This document shows, in pieces, positions 50,701-60,123 of a stretch of 63,882 nucleotides of DNA. How positions within the stretch are numbered: position 1 is the stretch's first letter; each line of letters begins with the position of its first letter. The position numbers were made by a program, and so were the translations under genes. Below the pieces are notes generated by a model, which searched no databases, had not been told where the DNA came from, and was given only the letters and a program-made list of their open reading frames with translations. The stretch is from Microbacterium sp. Marseille-Q6648 (GTDB lineage: Bacteria > Actinomycetota > Actinomycetes > Actinomycetales > Microbacteriaceae), in the NCBI RefSeq assembly GCF_943181415.1, contig NZ_CALPBZ010000007.1:1-63882 (forward strand), in the 5' to 3' direction.

Positions 50701-51179
50701 GCGGTACGACCGAGAACGAGTTCGAGAATCCCGGTGGGAACTACCCCGACAGCGGGAAGGAGACTGCTCAGCGCGACGACGACGCGCGCCGCGACGAGGA
50801 GCCCGCCACCCCCGCGGCGCCCGAGCCCACGCACGAGGCGGTCGGGATCGGCGTCGTGCCGAGCCCGGACCACCACGGGCAGGACGGCGGTCGCGACACC
50901 CTGACGGTGAGCGAGGCGCAGCGTACCGAGGGCGGTCTGGGCACCGAGCAGGAGCAGAGGCTCCCCGCCATGTCGCAGAACGACGCCTCCGACGTGGACA
51001 AGGTGGCGGGGATCGTCGCCCAGACCCGTTCGGATGTCGGGGACCAGTCGCTCGACCGCATCGCCGACGTGCTGCGTCAGAGGCTCGTGCAGGCCGGCGT
51101 CGAGCTGCCCGACGATGAGGTGCGGGAACTGGCCCGCCAGGTCTCGACGGGCGACGACGGAGACGAATCCGCGCGCTGA
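50697..51179 (+). CDS. acidic protein with a helical C-terminus, 160 aa
   Basis: The first 95 residues are polar and disordered. The last 60 (DVDKVAGIVAQTRSDVGDQS, then LDRIADVLRQRLVQAGVELP and DEVRELARQVS) look like a compact helical domain. Family not recognised. Coupled to the 73-aa gene by an ATGA overlap and followed by a strong terminator, so the two form a unit. Confidence 0.65.
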   Translation: MSGTTENEFENPGGNYPDSGKETAQRDDDARRDEEPATPAAPEPTHEAVGIGVVPSPDHHGQDGGRDTLTVSEAQRTEGGLGTEQEQRLPAMSQNDASDVDKVAGIVAQTRSDVGDQSLDRIADVLRQRLVQAGVELPDDEVRELARQVSTGDDGDESAR

Positions 51180-51198
51180 CCCTCGACGCGACATCGGA

Positions 51199-51234
51199 AG
51201 CGCCGTCCGCCCTCCCGGGGCGGGCGGCGCTCTG
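51199..51234 (+). terminator. terminator after the acidic-protein pair
   Basis: AGCGCCGTCCGCCC (51199-51212) pairs with GGGCGGGCGGCGCT (51218-51231), a 14-bp stem with one G-T pair. It stands between converging genes and may work in both directions. Confidence 0.75.
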
Positions 51235-51261
51235 CAGAAATCGACCGCACGTGGCAGTCGA

Positions 51262-52035
51262 TCAGGTGCGGTCGAGGAAGCCCAGGATCCGGTGGGCGGC
51301 GGGGCCGGCATCCTTGATCATCGTCTCGTGCCGATGCCCCGGGATCTCGGTCAGTTCGGCGCTCGGGATCATGCGCGCGACGTCCACGCACCACTCGCGC
51401 GGGGCCACCGGGTCCTTCTGGCCGCGCATCACCAGCGCGGGCACCGTCACGCGTGGATACGTGTCCTCGGGCCGATGGGCCAGGACCGCCTTCAGCTCGC
51501 GCCGGAAGTTCGGCCACGACCGCAGGTACTCCCGGGCGCCGATGAACAGCACGCGGGGGTTCTCCCGGATCAGATCGCGCCCCAGACGGAGCGCCTGCTG
51601 GCGCCACGTCCGCGCCCGGGCATCGACCGTCGGGGCGATGAGGACGATGCTGCGCACGAGCTCGGGATGCCGCACGGCGACCTCCGCCGCGATCTGACTT
51701 CCCATGGAGTGGCCGACGATCACCGCAGGCGACGTGCCCCGTGCCCGCAGGAGCGCCGCGATGTGGTCGGCCGCGCGCTCCATCGACAGCGTCTTGGGCG
51801 GTTCGGGCGCCTCGCCGTATCCGGGCAGGTCGACGGCGAGCACGTGGCCCGCCGATGCCAGCCGCGCGGTAAGCCTGATGAACACAGAGCGTCCCATTCC
51901 CAGACCGTGCAGGAGGACGAACGTGTGCGGTCCCGAGGATCGCTCCTCTTCGACGATCATGGTCGCGCCGGCGTGGGTGAACTCGTAGGGCGCGGTCGCG
52001 CCCGGTCCGTCGGCGCCGAGTTCGTCGTCGGGCAT
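51262..52035 (-). CDS. alpha/beta hydrolase, 257 aa
   Basis: Alpha/beta-hydrolase fold. The oxyanion segment is LLHGLGMGRSVF, the nucleophile elbow GHSMGSQIA (Ser), the acid GQKDPVAP (Asp) and the base GHRHETM (His). DLPGYGEAPEPPKT is typical of small esterases and lipases. Substrate unknown. Divergent from sbcD with 72 bp between. TAACCT lies 7 nt before the ATG and GGAGGGC adjoins it, so both leaderless and led starts are possible. Confidence 0.9.
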   Translation of the reverse strand: MPDDELGADGPGATAPYEFTHAGATMIVEEERSSGPHTFVLLHGLGMGRSVFIRLTARLASAGHVLAVDLPGYGEAPEPPKTLSMERAADHIAALLRARGTSPAVIVGHSMGSQIAAEVAVRHPELVRSIVLIAPTVDARARTWRQQALRLGRDLIRENPRVLFIGAREYLRSWPNFRRELKAVLAHRPEDTYPRVTVPALVMRGQKDPVAPREWCVDVARMIPSAELTEIPGHRHETMIKDAGPAAHRILGFLDRT

Positions 52036-52107
52036 GCCCTCCAGGTTATCCGGCGAACCGCGACCGGCCTCACCGGCGATGTCGGACGGTCGGCTTACCG
52101 TGTGAGC

Positions 52108-53262
52108 ATGCGCATCCTGCACACCTCGGACTGGCACATCGGGCGGTCGTTCCACGGCCATTCCACGCTCGATGCGCTCGCCGGTGTGCTTCGTGCTCTC
52201 GTCGCGCAGGTGCGCGAGCACGACGTCGATCTCGTCATCGTCGCCGGCGACGTCTTCGACTCCGCCGCCCCCTCCGCTGCCTGCTATCCGCTGCTCACCT
52301 CGACCCTGCGCGACCTCGCCGACACGGGTGCGCGCGTCATCGTGACAAGCGGCAACCACGACTCGGCCGCCCGCCTGGGCTTCCAGTCCGGACTGCTGCG
52401 TGACGGCATCCATGTGGTGACCGACCCGGCATCCGTCGGCACTCCGGTCACGATCGAGGACTCACACGGCCCGGTCCACGTCTACGCGCTGCCGTTCCTC
52501 GAGCCCGCGCTCGTGCGGCACCTGTGGGACGACGTCGAGCTTCGCACGCAGCAGCAGACGATGGCGCACGCCATGGGGCTGGTGCGTGCGGACCTGGCCG
52601 GCCGCGGCGGTCGATCCGTGGTCGTGTCGCACTGCTTCGCGGCGGGCGTCGAGGCCACGCCGGGAGTGGAGCGAGAGATCCGCCAGGGCACGCTCGACGT
52701 CGTGCCGCTGTCGGTCTTCGACGGCCCCGACTACGTCGCGCTCGGCCACATCCACGGGCGGCAGCGGCTGTCCGACCGCGTGCGGTACGCCGGAGCGCCC
52801 CTGCACTACAGCTTCGGCGAGGCCGACAAGCCGCGCGGATCGTGGCTGGTCGACCTCGACGAGGCCGGCCTGGCGACGGTCGTGTGGCTCGACCTGCCGG
52901 TTCCGCGCCGCCTGCGGACCCTTCGGGGGACGCTCGAGGAGCTCCTCACCCACGACCGGTACGCGGACGCCGCCGAAGACTGGGTGTGCGTGCAGTACAC
53001 CGACCCCACGCCGCAGAGCGACCCGATGCGGCGTCTGCTGGCGCGCTTCCCCCACTGCGCGACGGTGATGCACCTTCCCGGCTCCGCCCGAGCGGATGAC
53101 GGCCTCAGCTACTCCCATCGGGTGCGTGCGGCGCGTTCGGACGCCGAACTCATCGACGCCTTCCTGACACATGTGCGCGAGGGCGAGGGCGCCGGCGCAC
53201 GCGAGGCCGAGATCATCCGGGACGTCATCGGCGAGCGGATCGTCGCCGAGGCGCGGACGTGA
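52108..53262 (+). CDS. sbcD: exonuclease SbcCD, nuclease subunit D, 384 aa
   Basis: Mre11-type phosphoesterase. The motifs are LHTSDWHIGR (metal-binding Asp/His), VIVAGDVFDS, VTSGNHDSAARL, SHCFAAG and ALGHIHGRQRL. It cuts DNA ends and hairpins with Mn2+ in complex with SbcC. TACCGT is 6 nt before the ATG, giving a leaderless mRNA. The stop overlaps the GTG of sbcC. Confidence 0.96.
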   Translation: MRILHTSDWHIGRSFHGHSTLDALAGVLRALVAQVREHDVDLVIVAGDVFDSAAPSAACYPLLTSTLRDLADTGARVIVTSGNHDSAARLGFQSGLLRDGIHVVTDPASVGTPVTIEDSHGPVHVYALPFLEPALVRHLWDDVELRTQQQTMAHAMGLVRADLAGRGGRSVVVSHCFAAGVEATPGVEREIRQGTLDVVPLSVFDGPDYVALGHIHGRQRLSDRVRYAGAPLHYSFGEADKPRGSWLVDLDEAGLATVVWLDLPVPRRLRTLRGTLEELLTHDRYADAAEDWVCVQYTDPTPQSDPMRRLLARFPHCATVMHLPGSARADDGLSYSHRVRAARSDAELIDAFLTHVREGEGAGAREAEIIRDVIGERIVAEART

Positions 53263-56200
53263 AACTCCACCGGCTTCGCCTGGAGGGGTTCGGGCCCTTC
53301 CGCGATCGGCAGGAGGTCGACTTCGACGCGTTCGCCGACGACGGCATCTTCCTGATCGCCGGGCGCACCGGTGCGGGCAAGTCCAGCGTGCTCGACGGCG
53401 TGTGCTTCGGCCTCTACGGCGGCGTACCGCGGTACGACGGCAGCGAGAAGCGCATCCGCAGCGACCACTGCGCGCCCGATGACCCGACGTCCGTCTCGAT
53501 CGAGTTCACGACGGGAGGCCGGCGGTGGCGGGTGACGAGGTCGCCCGAGTACGAGCGGGCCAAGAAGCGGGGGAGCGGCACCACCACGGTGGCGGCCGAG
53601 GCCCAGCTCGACGAGTACGTCGGAGGAGCCTGGATCGGCCGGGCGTCGGGCGCACGCTCGGTGGCACTCGAGCTCGACGACGTGCTCGGGCTCAGCCAGC
53701 AGCAGTTCCTGCAGGTCATCCTGCTGGCGCAGAACCGTTTCGCGCAGTTCCTGCTGGCCAAGAACGACGAGCGGCAGAAGCTGCTGCGCCGGCTCTTCGG
53801 CACCCGGACCTACGAGGATTACCAGGTCGCCCTCGAGGACCGGCGTCGGGAGTCGGAGCGCGCGCTGGCCACCGCGGGCGACGGGGTCGCGCTTCTGCTC
53901 GCCGAGGCGGATCGCGTCCTCGCCGCCGCGGGATTGGCGGCCGACGCCGGGAAGGACAGCGAGGAAGCCGGCGGTGACGGCAGCCCGGTGGCCTCACCGG
54001 GCTCGCGCCTCGAGGCGGCGGAGCGCGGCGTGCAGCGCGCGCGGTATCGCGCCGAGAGCCTGGGGCACGAGAGGGACGCCGCTGACGATGCGCACCGCCG
54101 CGCCGAGGCCGAGCACGCGCGCGCGACGACGCTTCACGAGCGGCAGCAGCAGCGCCTGAACTCGCGCGCGGCCCTCGCCGCGTTGGAGGCCCGCGACGAG
54201 CAGATCGCCCGTGACCGGCAGACGCTCGCGCACGCTCAGGTCGCCGAGGTGCTGCGCGCACCCATCGAGACAGCCGAGCGGGCCGAGGCGGCGACCCTCG
54301 CCGCTGCGCGGACCGCCGACGATGCGCAGCGTCGGCTGGCGGCCGCGGTCGACGGCTTCGACGAGCTGGACCTCTCCGTCTCGGACGACGACCGCGCTCT
54401 GCAGGATGTCGTGTCGGACCTGACCGGACGTATCGCGGTGTGGACGGCGGCGCTCGAGAGCGAGCGGATGCTCGAGGCGACGCTTCGTGCCATCGCTGAG
54501 CGCACGAGCACGCTCGCCGAGCTCGACGCGAGCGTGGCCGAGATCGCGGGTGCCGTCGCCGACGTGCCCGCGCGTCTCGAGGCCTTGGACGCTGAACTGG
54601 CGCGGGCGCAGGGTCCGGCGGACGCCGTCGACGAGCGGCGGGAGCGGCTGTCCGAGCTGGAGTCGATGCTGGCCGCAGCTCGGCAGGCGGTCGTGCACGC
54701 CGACGCCGCCCGCACGGCGGACGAGGCCTACCTCACCGCGAGCGCGACCCACGACGCCGCCCGTGCGGCGGTGACCGGGCTGCTGCAGCGCCGTCTCGCG
54801 GGCTTCGCCGGAGAGCTCGCGCACCGGCTGCAACCGGGTGAGCCGTGCGCGGTCTGCGGATCGGTCGAGCACCCCGCGCCCGCCGACCCGGCGGACGATC
54901 CCGTCACCGATGAGCAGATCGCCGCCGCCGAGGCCGCACGCGATGCCGCGGCCGAAGCCGAGACGGATGCCGCCGCCGCCGCGCGCGATGCCCGACAGGC
55001 GCTCGCCGATGCCCGAGCCCGTGCCGGTGGCGAAGACGTCGCCCGCCTCGTCGAGCGGCGCGATGCCGCCGCGGCGGACGCGGAGCGCGCCCTGCGCGCG
55101 GCCGAGACGGTGACGCGGCTGACGGGGGAGCGCGCCGAACTGCTCGCCCTCGATGAGGCCGCCCGGGCCGAACGCGACCGCCTGGTCGACGAGCAGGCGC
55201 AGGTCCGCGAACAGCTGGCCGGCGCCCGTGCCCGGGCCGATCAGGATCGCCGCATCGTGGACGAGGCGCGCGGCGCTCACGCCAGCGTCGCCGACCGGAT
55301 CGCCGCGGCCACGCGCGTGCGCGATGCCGCCCGCACGGCAGCCGAGTCGCTGGCGGCACAGCGGACGACCGTGGCCGCCGCGATCCGCGCCCGTGAAGAG
55401 CGTGACGAACTGGTCGACGCGAGCGACTTCGACGACGTCGCCGCAGCGACGGCGGCGCTGCGCGACGCCGACGCGCGCGCGGCGCTGGACGCCGGCATCC
55501 GGGATCACGACGCATCGCTGCGCGCGGAGCGCGACCGCCTGCGCGATCTCGAACTCGCCCTCGCCGGCGAGCCGGACGAGCCGATCGACCTCGCGGTGCC
55601 GCGCGCTGCTCTCGCAGCGGCGCGGGACGAGTGGAGCCGCGCTGTCGACGCGGCCGCCGAGGCGGCGCAGGCGGCGCGCACGGTGAGCGACCTCGTGGAC
55701 CGCGCCCGCCGCGAACAGGAGGAGCTCGCCGGGCTCGCCGAGGATCACGAGATCATCGCCCGCCTGGCCAACACGGTGGCCGGACGCGCGCCCAACACGC
55801 ATCGGATGACGCTCGAGTCGTTCGTCCTCGCAGCTGAGCTGGAGGAGATCGTCGAGGCCGCGAACGTGCGCCTGGCGGACATGTCGGCGGGTCGATACCG
55901 CATCCAGCACACCGACGCGCTCGCCGCTCGCGGTGCCGCGTCGGGGCTCGGACTCGAGATCATGGACGCCCACACCGGAGCGGCACGCCCCGCGCAGTCG
56001 CTCTCGGGCGGCGAGACGTTCCTGGCCTCGCTCTCGCTGGCACTGGGACTCGCCGAGGTGGTCACCGCTCGCGCGGGCGGTGTGCGACTGGACACGCTGT
56101 TCATCGACGAGGGGTTCGGCTCGCTCGACGACGACACGCTCGACCTCGCCATGCGCACCCTCGACGAGCTGCGTTCGGGTGGGCGCACCGTCGGGCTCAT

Positions 56201-56306
56201 CAGCCACGTCGCCGCCATGAAGGAGCAGATTCCCGCGCAGCTGCGGGTCGAGGCGACGCCGCACGGGCCGAGCGTGATCCGTCAGGGTGCCGCCATCGTG
56301 GCGTGA
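53259..56306 (+). CDS. sbcC: exonuclease SbcCD, ATPase subunit C, 1015 aa
   Basis: Rad50/SMC-like protein. Walker A GRTGAGKSS (residues 35-43), Q-loop FLQVILLAQNRFAQFLLA, a long Ala-rich coiled coil, and the zinc hook CAVC at residues 530-533. The second coiled coil is followed by the signature LSGGETFLASLSLALG and Walker B DTLFIDEGFGSLD. Length is usual for the family. GTG start coupled to sbcD. Acts in repair of breaks and palindromes. Confidence 0.96.
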   Translation: MKLHRLRLEGFGPFRDRQEVDFDAFADDGIFLIAGRTGAGKSSVLDGVCFGLYGGVPRYDGSEKRIRSDHCAPDDPTSVSIEFTTGGRRWRVTRSPEYERAKKRGSGTTTVAAEAQLDEYVGGAWIGRASGARSVALELDDVLGLSQQQFLQVILLAQNRFAQFLLAKNDERQKLLRRLFGTRTYEDYQVALEDRRRESERALATAGDGVALLLAEADRVLAAAGLAADAGKDSEEAGGDGSPVASPGSRLEAAERGVQRARYRAESLGHERDAADDAHRRAEAEHARATTLHERQQQRLNSRAALAALEARDEQIARDRQTLAHAQVAEVLRAPIETAERAEAATLAAARTADDAQRRLAAAVDGFDELDLSVSDDDRALQDVVSDLTGRIAVWTAALESERMLEATLRAIAERTSTLAELDASVAEIAGAVADVPARLEALDAELARAQGPADAVDERRERLSELESMLAAARQAVVHADAARTADEAYLTASATHDAARAAVTGLLQRRLAGFAGELAHRLQPGEPCAVCGSVEHPAPADPADDPVTDEQIAAAEAARDAAAEAETDAAAAARDARQALADARARAGGEDVARLVERRDAAAADAERALRAAETVTRLTGERAELLALDEAARAERDRLVDEQAQVREQLAGARARADQDRRIVDEARGAHASVADRIAAATRVRDAARTAAESLAAQRTTVAAAIRAREERDELVDASDFDDVAAATAALRDADARAALDAGIRDHDASLRAERDRLRDLELALAGEPDEPIDLAVPRAALAAARDEWSRAVDAAAEAAQAARTVSDLVDRARREQEELAGLAEDHEIIARLANTVAGRAPNTHRMTLESFVLAAELEEIVEAANVRLADMSAGRYRIQHTDALAARGAASGLGLEIMDAHTGAARPAQSLSGGETFLASLSLALGLAEVVTARAGGVRLDTLFIDEGFGSLDDDTLDLAMRTLDELRSGGRTVGLISHVAAMKEQIPAQLRVEATPHGPSVIRQGAAIVA

Positions 56307-56327
56307 GCGGGCTCGTATGCTGAGGGG

Positions 56328-56507
56328 ATGAACAAGGGCACCTTCTGGACCATCCTGGCCGTCGTACTGGCGATCGTGATCGCCTGGGTACTGGTCGAGG
56401 TGGTGTTCTCGGTGCTGTGGTTCGTCGTCAAGCTCCTGATCGTCCTCGCCGTCGCCGGCGTGGTGTTCCTGCTGATCCGAGGCGCGTTCGCCCGCTCCGG
56501 ACGCTGA
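56328..56507 (+). CDS. very small membrane protein, 59 aa
   Basis: One or two hydrophobic helices (TILAVVLAIVIAWVLVEVVF and LWFVVKLLIVLAVAGVVFLL) with a basic tail RGAFARSGR. TATGCT stands exactly 6 nt before the ATG, the same leaderless layout as several neighbours, which supports it as a real gene. It lies 21 bp after sbcC. Function unknown. Confidence 0.65.
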   Translation: MNKGTFWTILAVVLAIVIAWVLVEVVFSVLWFVVKLLIVLAVAGVVFLLIRGAFARSGR

Positions 56508-56531
56508 ACCGTCGGAAGACCGGAGGGGTGG

Positions 56532-57089
56532 TCAGACGCCGTAGTCGCGACGGATCCTGTCGCGAAGCTGAGCACTGCACGCCGCCACGGTCTCCTGCCA
56601 GCTCAGGTGCGCGTCGTCCTGGGCGCGGTCCGACACCGACTTGAGGATGCGGATGGGCACGCCGAACCTGCCCGCCACCCACGCGTAGGCGTAGGCCTCC
56701 ATGTCCACCAGGCCCGCGCCCAGCGGCCGGATGACCTGCACCGCTTCGGCGTCGTCGACGAAATGGTCGCCGGTGGCGATGGCGACCTCCCCGTCGCCGA
56801 TCTCCACCCGCTGCGGCAGTGAGACGTGCTGGCCCACGATGCCGTCGATGTCCGTCACATCGTGCTGGATCGCCGTTCCCACCTCGTACACGTCGTGGGT
56901 CAGCCGCGGGTCGATCGCCCCGGCCGTCCCCACCACGACGATCTCTTCGTACTCCCCGGCGTCCAGCGCCCGCGTCAGCGCGTACGTGGCCTGCAGCTTG
57001 CCGGGCCCGGTGACCAGACGGTCGAATCCGGGAAGATCAGCGGGAAAGGCGACGAGTTCGGATTCGAGGGCGGCGACGAGGAGTCTCAT
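56532..57089 (-). CDS. nucleosidase of the PNP/MTAN superfamily, 185 aa
   Basis: The phosphorylase-like fold shows EIVVVGTAGAIDPRLTHDVY (the GTAG loop), then GLVDMEAYAYAWVAGRFGVP with the purine-site Glu and ribose-site Met-Glu of nucleosidases, and ILKSVSDRAQDDAHLSW with the catalytic Asp. It is shorter than MTAN (about 230) because the middle is compact. Likely splits a purine nucleoside or futalosine-type compound. The ATG overlaps the upstream gene's stop by 4 bp. Confidence 0.85.
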   Translation of the reverse strand: MRLLVAALESELVAFPADLPGFDRLVTGPGKLQATYALTRALDAGEYEEIVVVGTAGAIDPRLTHDVYEVGTAIQHDVTDIDGIVGQHVSLPQRVEIGDGEVAIATGDHFVDDAEAVQVIRPLGAGLVDMEAYAYAWVAGRFGVPIRILKSVSDRAQDDAHLSWQETVAACSAQLRDRIRRDYGV

Positions 57090-58588
57090 CGTTCCATTCT
57101 CGCCGCACCGGTGCCGCGCAGCGCCGGCACCACGGTCCGCCGCCGGTCACGGACCCACCGGATGCCGTCCCGACGGTGCTCGTCCCGGGTGGCGAAGCGG
57201 TACCGGTACGACAGCGCCCGCACGAAAGCGGGCTTCTCTCCGGCGAACGGGTCGTAGGCGAGCAGCCGGAGCACGGCCGGGTCGGCGTCGAGCAGTCGGC
57301 CGAGGAACGCGGCGAACCAGTCTTCGTAGGTGCGTCCGAGCGGAAGGAACCACATCAGCCAGTCCAGGCGCAGGTGGTAGGGGGCGAACTGCCGCGGGAT
57401 ACGCCTCACGTCGCCGGGCTTGCCCTTGAATCCGTACTCGTGCCACACGGCGGTGTCGGGGTCGGGATCGCGGGTGCCCTCCACGACGATCTCGACCCGC
57501 TGGCGCGTCACCGTGCCGAACGCGCCGTACGCGTTGGCCAGCTGCCAGCGGTTGAAGCTCGCGTTCATCAGCTGTCGGTGGGCGAACAGGTTCCGCATGG
57601 ACGGAATGCTGATCCCCACGTAGAGCAGCGCGACGCCCGACGTCACCACGACCCACCACAGCGGCATCCCGTCGATCAGCCACGGCGGGTCGGAGGGGGC
57701 CGGCCCCGCCGGAGCGCCGATGCCGGGAAGCCCCACGGCCGCGAAGGCGATCACGATGGTCGCCCAGTTCAGCCACGCGAAGTTGCCGGTGATGACCAGC
57801 CACGTCTGCGTCGCGATGACCGCCGCCGCCGCGCCCGCTCCGATGATCGCGGGAACGGGCCCCGGCACCCACAACCCCAGCAGCGGCGCGAACAGCAGCC
57901 AGGGCACCGCCAGCTGGGCGATGTGATTGCCGATCACTTCGCCCCGGTGGAACCATGCCGGGAGCAGATGCGCCTGGCGGCTGAGCGGACCGGGCATCGG
58001 CTGGGTCTCGTGGTGATACATCAGCGCGGTCAGGTCGCGCCATTCCCGGCCGCCGCGGATCTTGATCATCCCGGCTCCGAACTCGAGGCGGAACAGCAGC
58101 CACCAGAACAGCACGATGACGGCAGTCGCCGGCGGCTGATCGTCCGACCCGAGGAAGGCCGCCAGGAACCCTGCTTCCAGGAGCAGCATCTCCCACCCGA
58201 AGCCGTAGAAGGTCTGACCGATCGACACGATCGACATGTAGCCGAACCACACGAGCAGGAAGGCGACCATCGGCACCCAGGGCGGTCCGAGCTGGGGGAT
58301 GCCGCACACCAGACTCGCCGACACGACGATGCCGCCCGCGCACAGGGCCACGAGTCGGCGATCGGTGTAGCGCACCCGGCGGAAGAGGGTCGGTCGCAGC
58401 ATCCGCCCCGCCCGTGGGGAGGATCGCGCCCACGCCAGGAGTTCGGTCGCCGGCAGCAGGCCGCGCTCGCCCAGGAGGGGACGGAACTGATTCAGAGACG
58501 AGACGAACGCCACCAGGAACAGCGCCGCGACGCCGCGCTGGAGCACCTGTCGCGCGAACGCGAAGTCGACCGCTGCGAAGCCGTCCAT
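57086..58588 (-). CDS. lipase maturation factor (LMF1)-family membrane protein, 500 aa
   Basis: About eight to nine helices, with family signatures GWEMLLLEAGFLAAFLG, RLEFGAGMIKIRGG, WRDLTALMYHHETQPMP and the soluble C-terminal region YEDWFAAFLGRLLDADPAVL. The eukaryotic homologue helps lipases fold in the ER; in bacteria the role is unknown. Co-transcribed with the upstream FAD oxidoreductase (3-bp gap) and the downstream nucleosidase (4-bp overlap). Confidence 0.9.
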   Translation of the reverse strand: MDGFAAVDFAFARQVLQRGVAALFLVAFVSSLNQFRPLLGERGLLPATELLAWARSSPRAGRMLRPTLFRRVRYTDRRLVALCAGGIVVSASLVCGIPQLGPPWVPMVAFLLVWFGYMSIVSIGQTFYGFGWEMLLLEAGFLAAFLGSDDQPPATAVIVLFWWLLFRLEFGAGMIKIRGGREWRDLTALMYHHETQPMPGPLSRQAHLLPAWFHRGEVIGNHIAQLAVPWLLFAPLLGLWVPGPVPAIIGAGAAAAVIATQTWLVITGNFAWLNWATIVIAFAAVGLPGIGAPAGPAPSDPPWLIDGMPLWWVVVTSGVALLYVGISIPSMRNLFAHRQLMNASFNRWQLANAYGAFGTVTRQRVEIVVEGTRDPDPDTAVWHEYGFKGKPGDVRRIPRQFAPYHLRLDWLMWFLPLGRTYEDWFAAFLGRLLDADPAVLRLLAYDPFAGEKPAFVRALSYRYRFATRDEHRRDGIRWVRDRRRTVVPALRGTGAARMER

Positions 58589-58591
58589 GGC

Positions 58592-60055
58592 TCACCCGGG
58601 GAAGAGGTCCTCGAGTTCGACGTGCACGCCCGAGAGGTCGGCGAGGGCCTGGCGCGCCGCGTACCACCCGGGCATCCCGGTCACGCCCGGCCCCGGAGGC
58701 GTGGACGCCGAAGCCAGGTAGACCCCACGCAGCGGCGTGCGCCATGGCGTGCGCGAGAGCACCGGCCGCACGACCGCCTGGCGGATCGTGAACGCCCCGC
58801 CCAGGATGTCACCGCCGATGTCCGCCGGATTGAACTGCGGTCGCTCGGCCGCGGTCATCGCCGACGACGCGACGATGCGGTCGCGGAAACCGGGGGCGAA
58901 ACGCTCGAGCTGGCGCGTGACGACATCGGTCGGGTCCAGCGTCGAGCCCGACGGCACGTGGATGTACGCCCACAGCGTCTGTCCGTCTCCCGGCGCTCGC
59001 GAGTCGTCGAGCACACCGGGCTGCACGACGAGCGCGTACGGGCGCTCGGCCAGGCGCCCGGCTGCGACGGCGTTCTCGGCGGCCTCGATCTCGGCCCTGG
59101 TGCCGCCGATGTGCACGGTGGGCGAGCGTGCGAGGTCCGCGTGGGCCCAGGGCACCGGGCCGTCGAGGGCGAAGTCCACCTTCGCGGCCGCGGCCCCGTA
59201 CCGGTAGCGCCCGATCGCGCGCGCGTATGAGCCCGGCAGGTCGGGGTGGGTCAGCAGCAGCCGGGGGGTGGTGTCGAGCATCAGCAGGTCGCCGGCGTCG
59301 GGGTCGCCCCAGTCGAGGTCGCCGAGCCGCCGCACCCGGCGTCCGGTCTCGATGCGTCCGCCGTGGGCGTGCAGGTCGGCCACGAGCGCGTCGGCGATCC
59401 GCTGCGCCCCGCCGCGGGGGTAGGCCCAGCCGTCGCCGGAGTGGGCGTGAGCGGCCAGGAACAGCCCGGATCCGGCCGCGGCCAGCGACGGCAGCGCCGT
59501 GTTCGCGTGCGCCAGGACGCCGGTCAGCAGCGCGGCGGCCCCCTCCCCGTGGAACGTGCGTCGACCCAGCGACGAGCCGCTGCGCAGCACACGAAGTCCG
59601 AATCGGGCGGCGACGACCGGATGCCGCGGCATACGCAGCAGCTGACTGCCGGTGAACTCCACCACGGCGTCGAGGTGGCGGCTCGGATGCCCCACCAGTC
59701 GTCGCCACGCGGCGCCGTCGCGCCCGAGTCCCGCCGTCGTCCGGTCGAGGTCCCGCCACGCGATCGCTGCGCGACCCCCGTCGAGCGGGTGCGCGTAGGC
59801 GATGTCGGGCACGATCCACTCGATGCGCTCGCGCAGGCCGAAAGCGCGGAAGAAGGGCGAGCTGAGCGCGGCGGGGTGAACCGCCGAGCCCACGTCGTGG
59901 TGGTACCCGGGAACGGTGAGCTCGCCGGTGCGCACGCCGCCGCCGACACTCTCGGCTGCCTCGAGCACCTCGACGCGGTAGCCCGCGCGCGCCAGGGTCA
60001 CGGCCGCGGCAAGCCCGTTGGGGCCGCTGCCGACGATGGTCGCGCGCCGAACCAT
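58592..60055 (-). CDS. FAD-dependent oxidoreductase (phytoene desaturase-like), 487 aa
   Basis: N-terminal FAD-binding motif ATIVGSGPNGLAAAVTLARAG, then VLEAAESVGGGVRT and the GWAYPRGGAQRIADALVADL block. The C-terminus, with LASASTPPGPGVTGMPGWYAARQAL, is the FAD-anchoring end of carotenoid-desaturase relatives. It probably oxidises a lipid-like or carbonyl substrate. Start at ATG 60055, with AGGATGAG 8 nt upstream; ATG 60064 is an alternative. First gene of the oxidoreductase-LMF-nucleosidase operon. Confidence 0.88.
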   Translation of the reverse strand: MVRRATIVGSGPNGLAAAVTLARAGYRVEVLEAAESVGGGVRTGELTVPGYHHDVGSAVHPAALSSPFFRAFGLRERIEWIVPDIAYAHPLDGGRAAIAWRDLDRTTAGLGRDGAAWRRLVGHPSRHLDAVVEFTGSQLLRMPRHPVVAARFGLRVLRSGSSLGRRTFHGEGAAALLTGVLAHANTALPSLAAAGSGLFLAAHAHSGDGWAYPRGGAQRIADALVADLHAHGGRIETGRRVRRLGDLDWGDPDAGDLLMLDTTPRLLLTHPDLPGSYARAIGRYRYGAAAAKVDFALDGPVPWAHADLARSPTVHIGGTRAEIEAAENAVAAGRLAERPYALVVQPGVLDDSRAPGDGQTLWAYIHVPSGSTLDPTDVVTRQLERFAPGFRDRIVASSAMTAAERPQFNPADIGGDILGGAFTIRQAVVRPVLSRTPWRTPLRGVYLASASTPPGPGVTGMPGWYAARQALADLSGVHVELEDLFPG

Positions 60056-60123
60056 GGCACTCATCCTGCCACTGCCGCGCGCCTGTGTCCCCGGTGCCGC
60101 CGGCGCTGCCCCGGACGCCGTCG

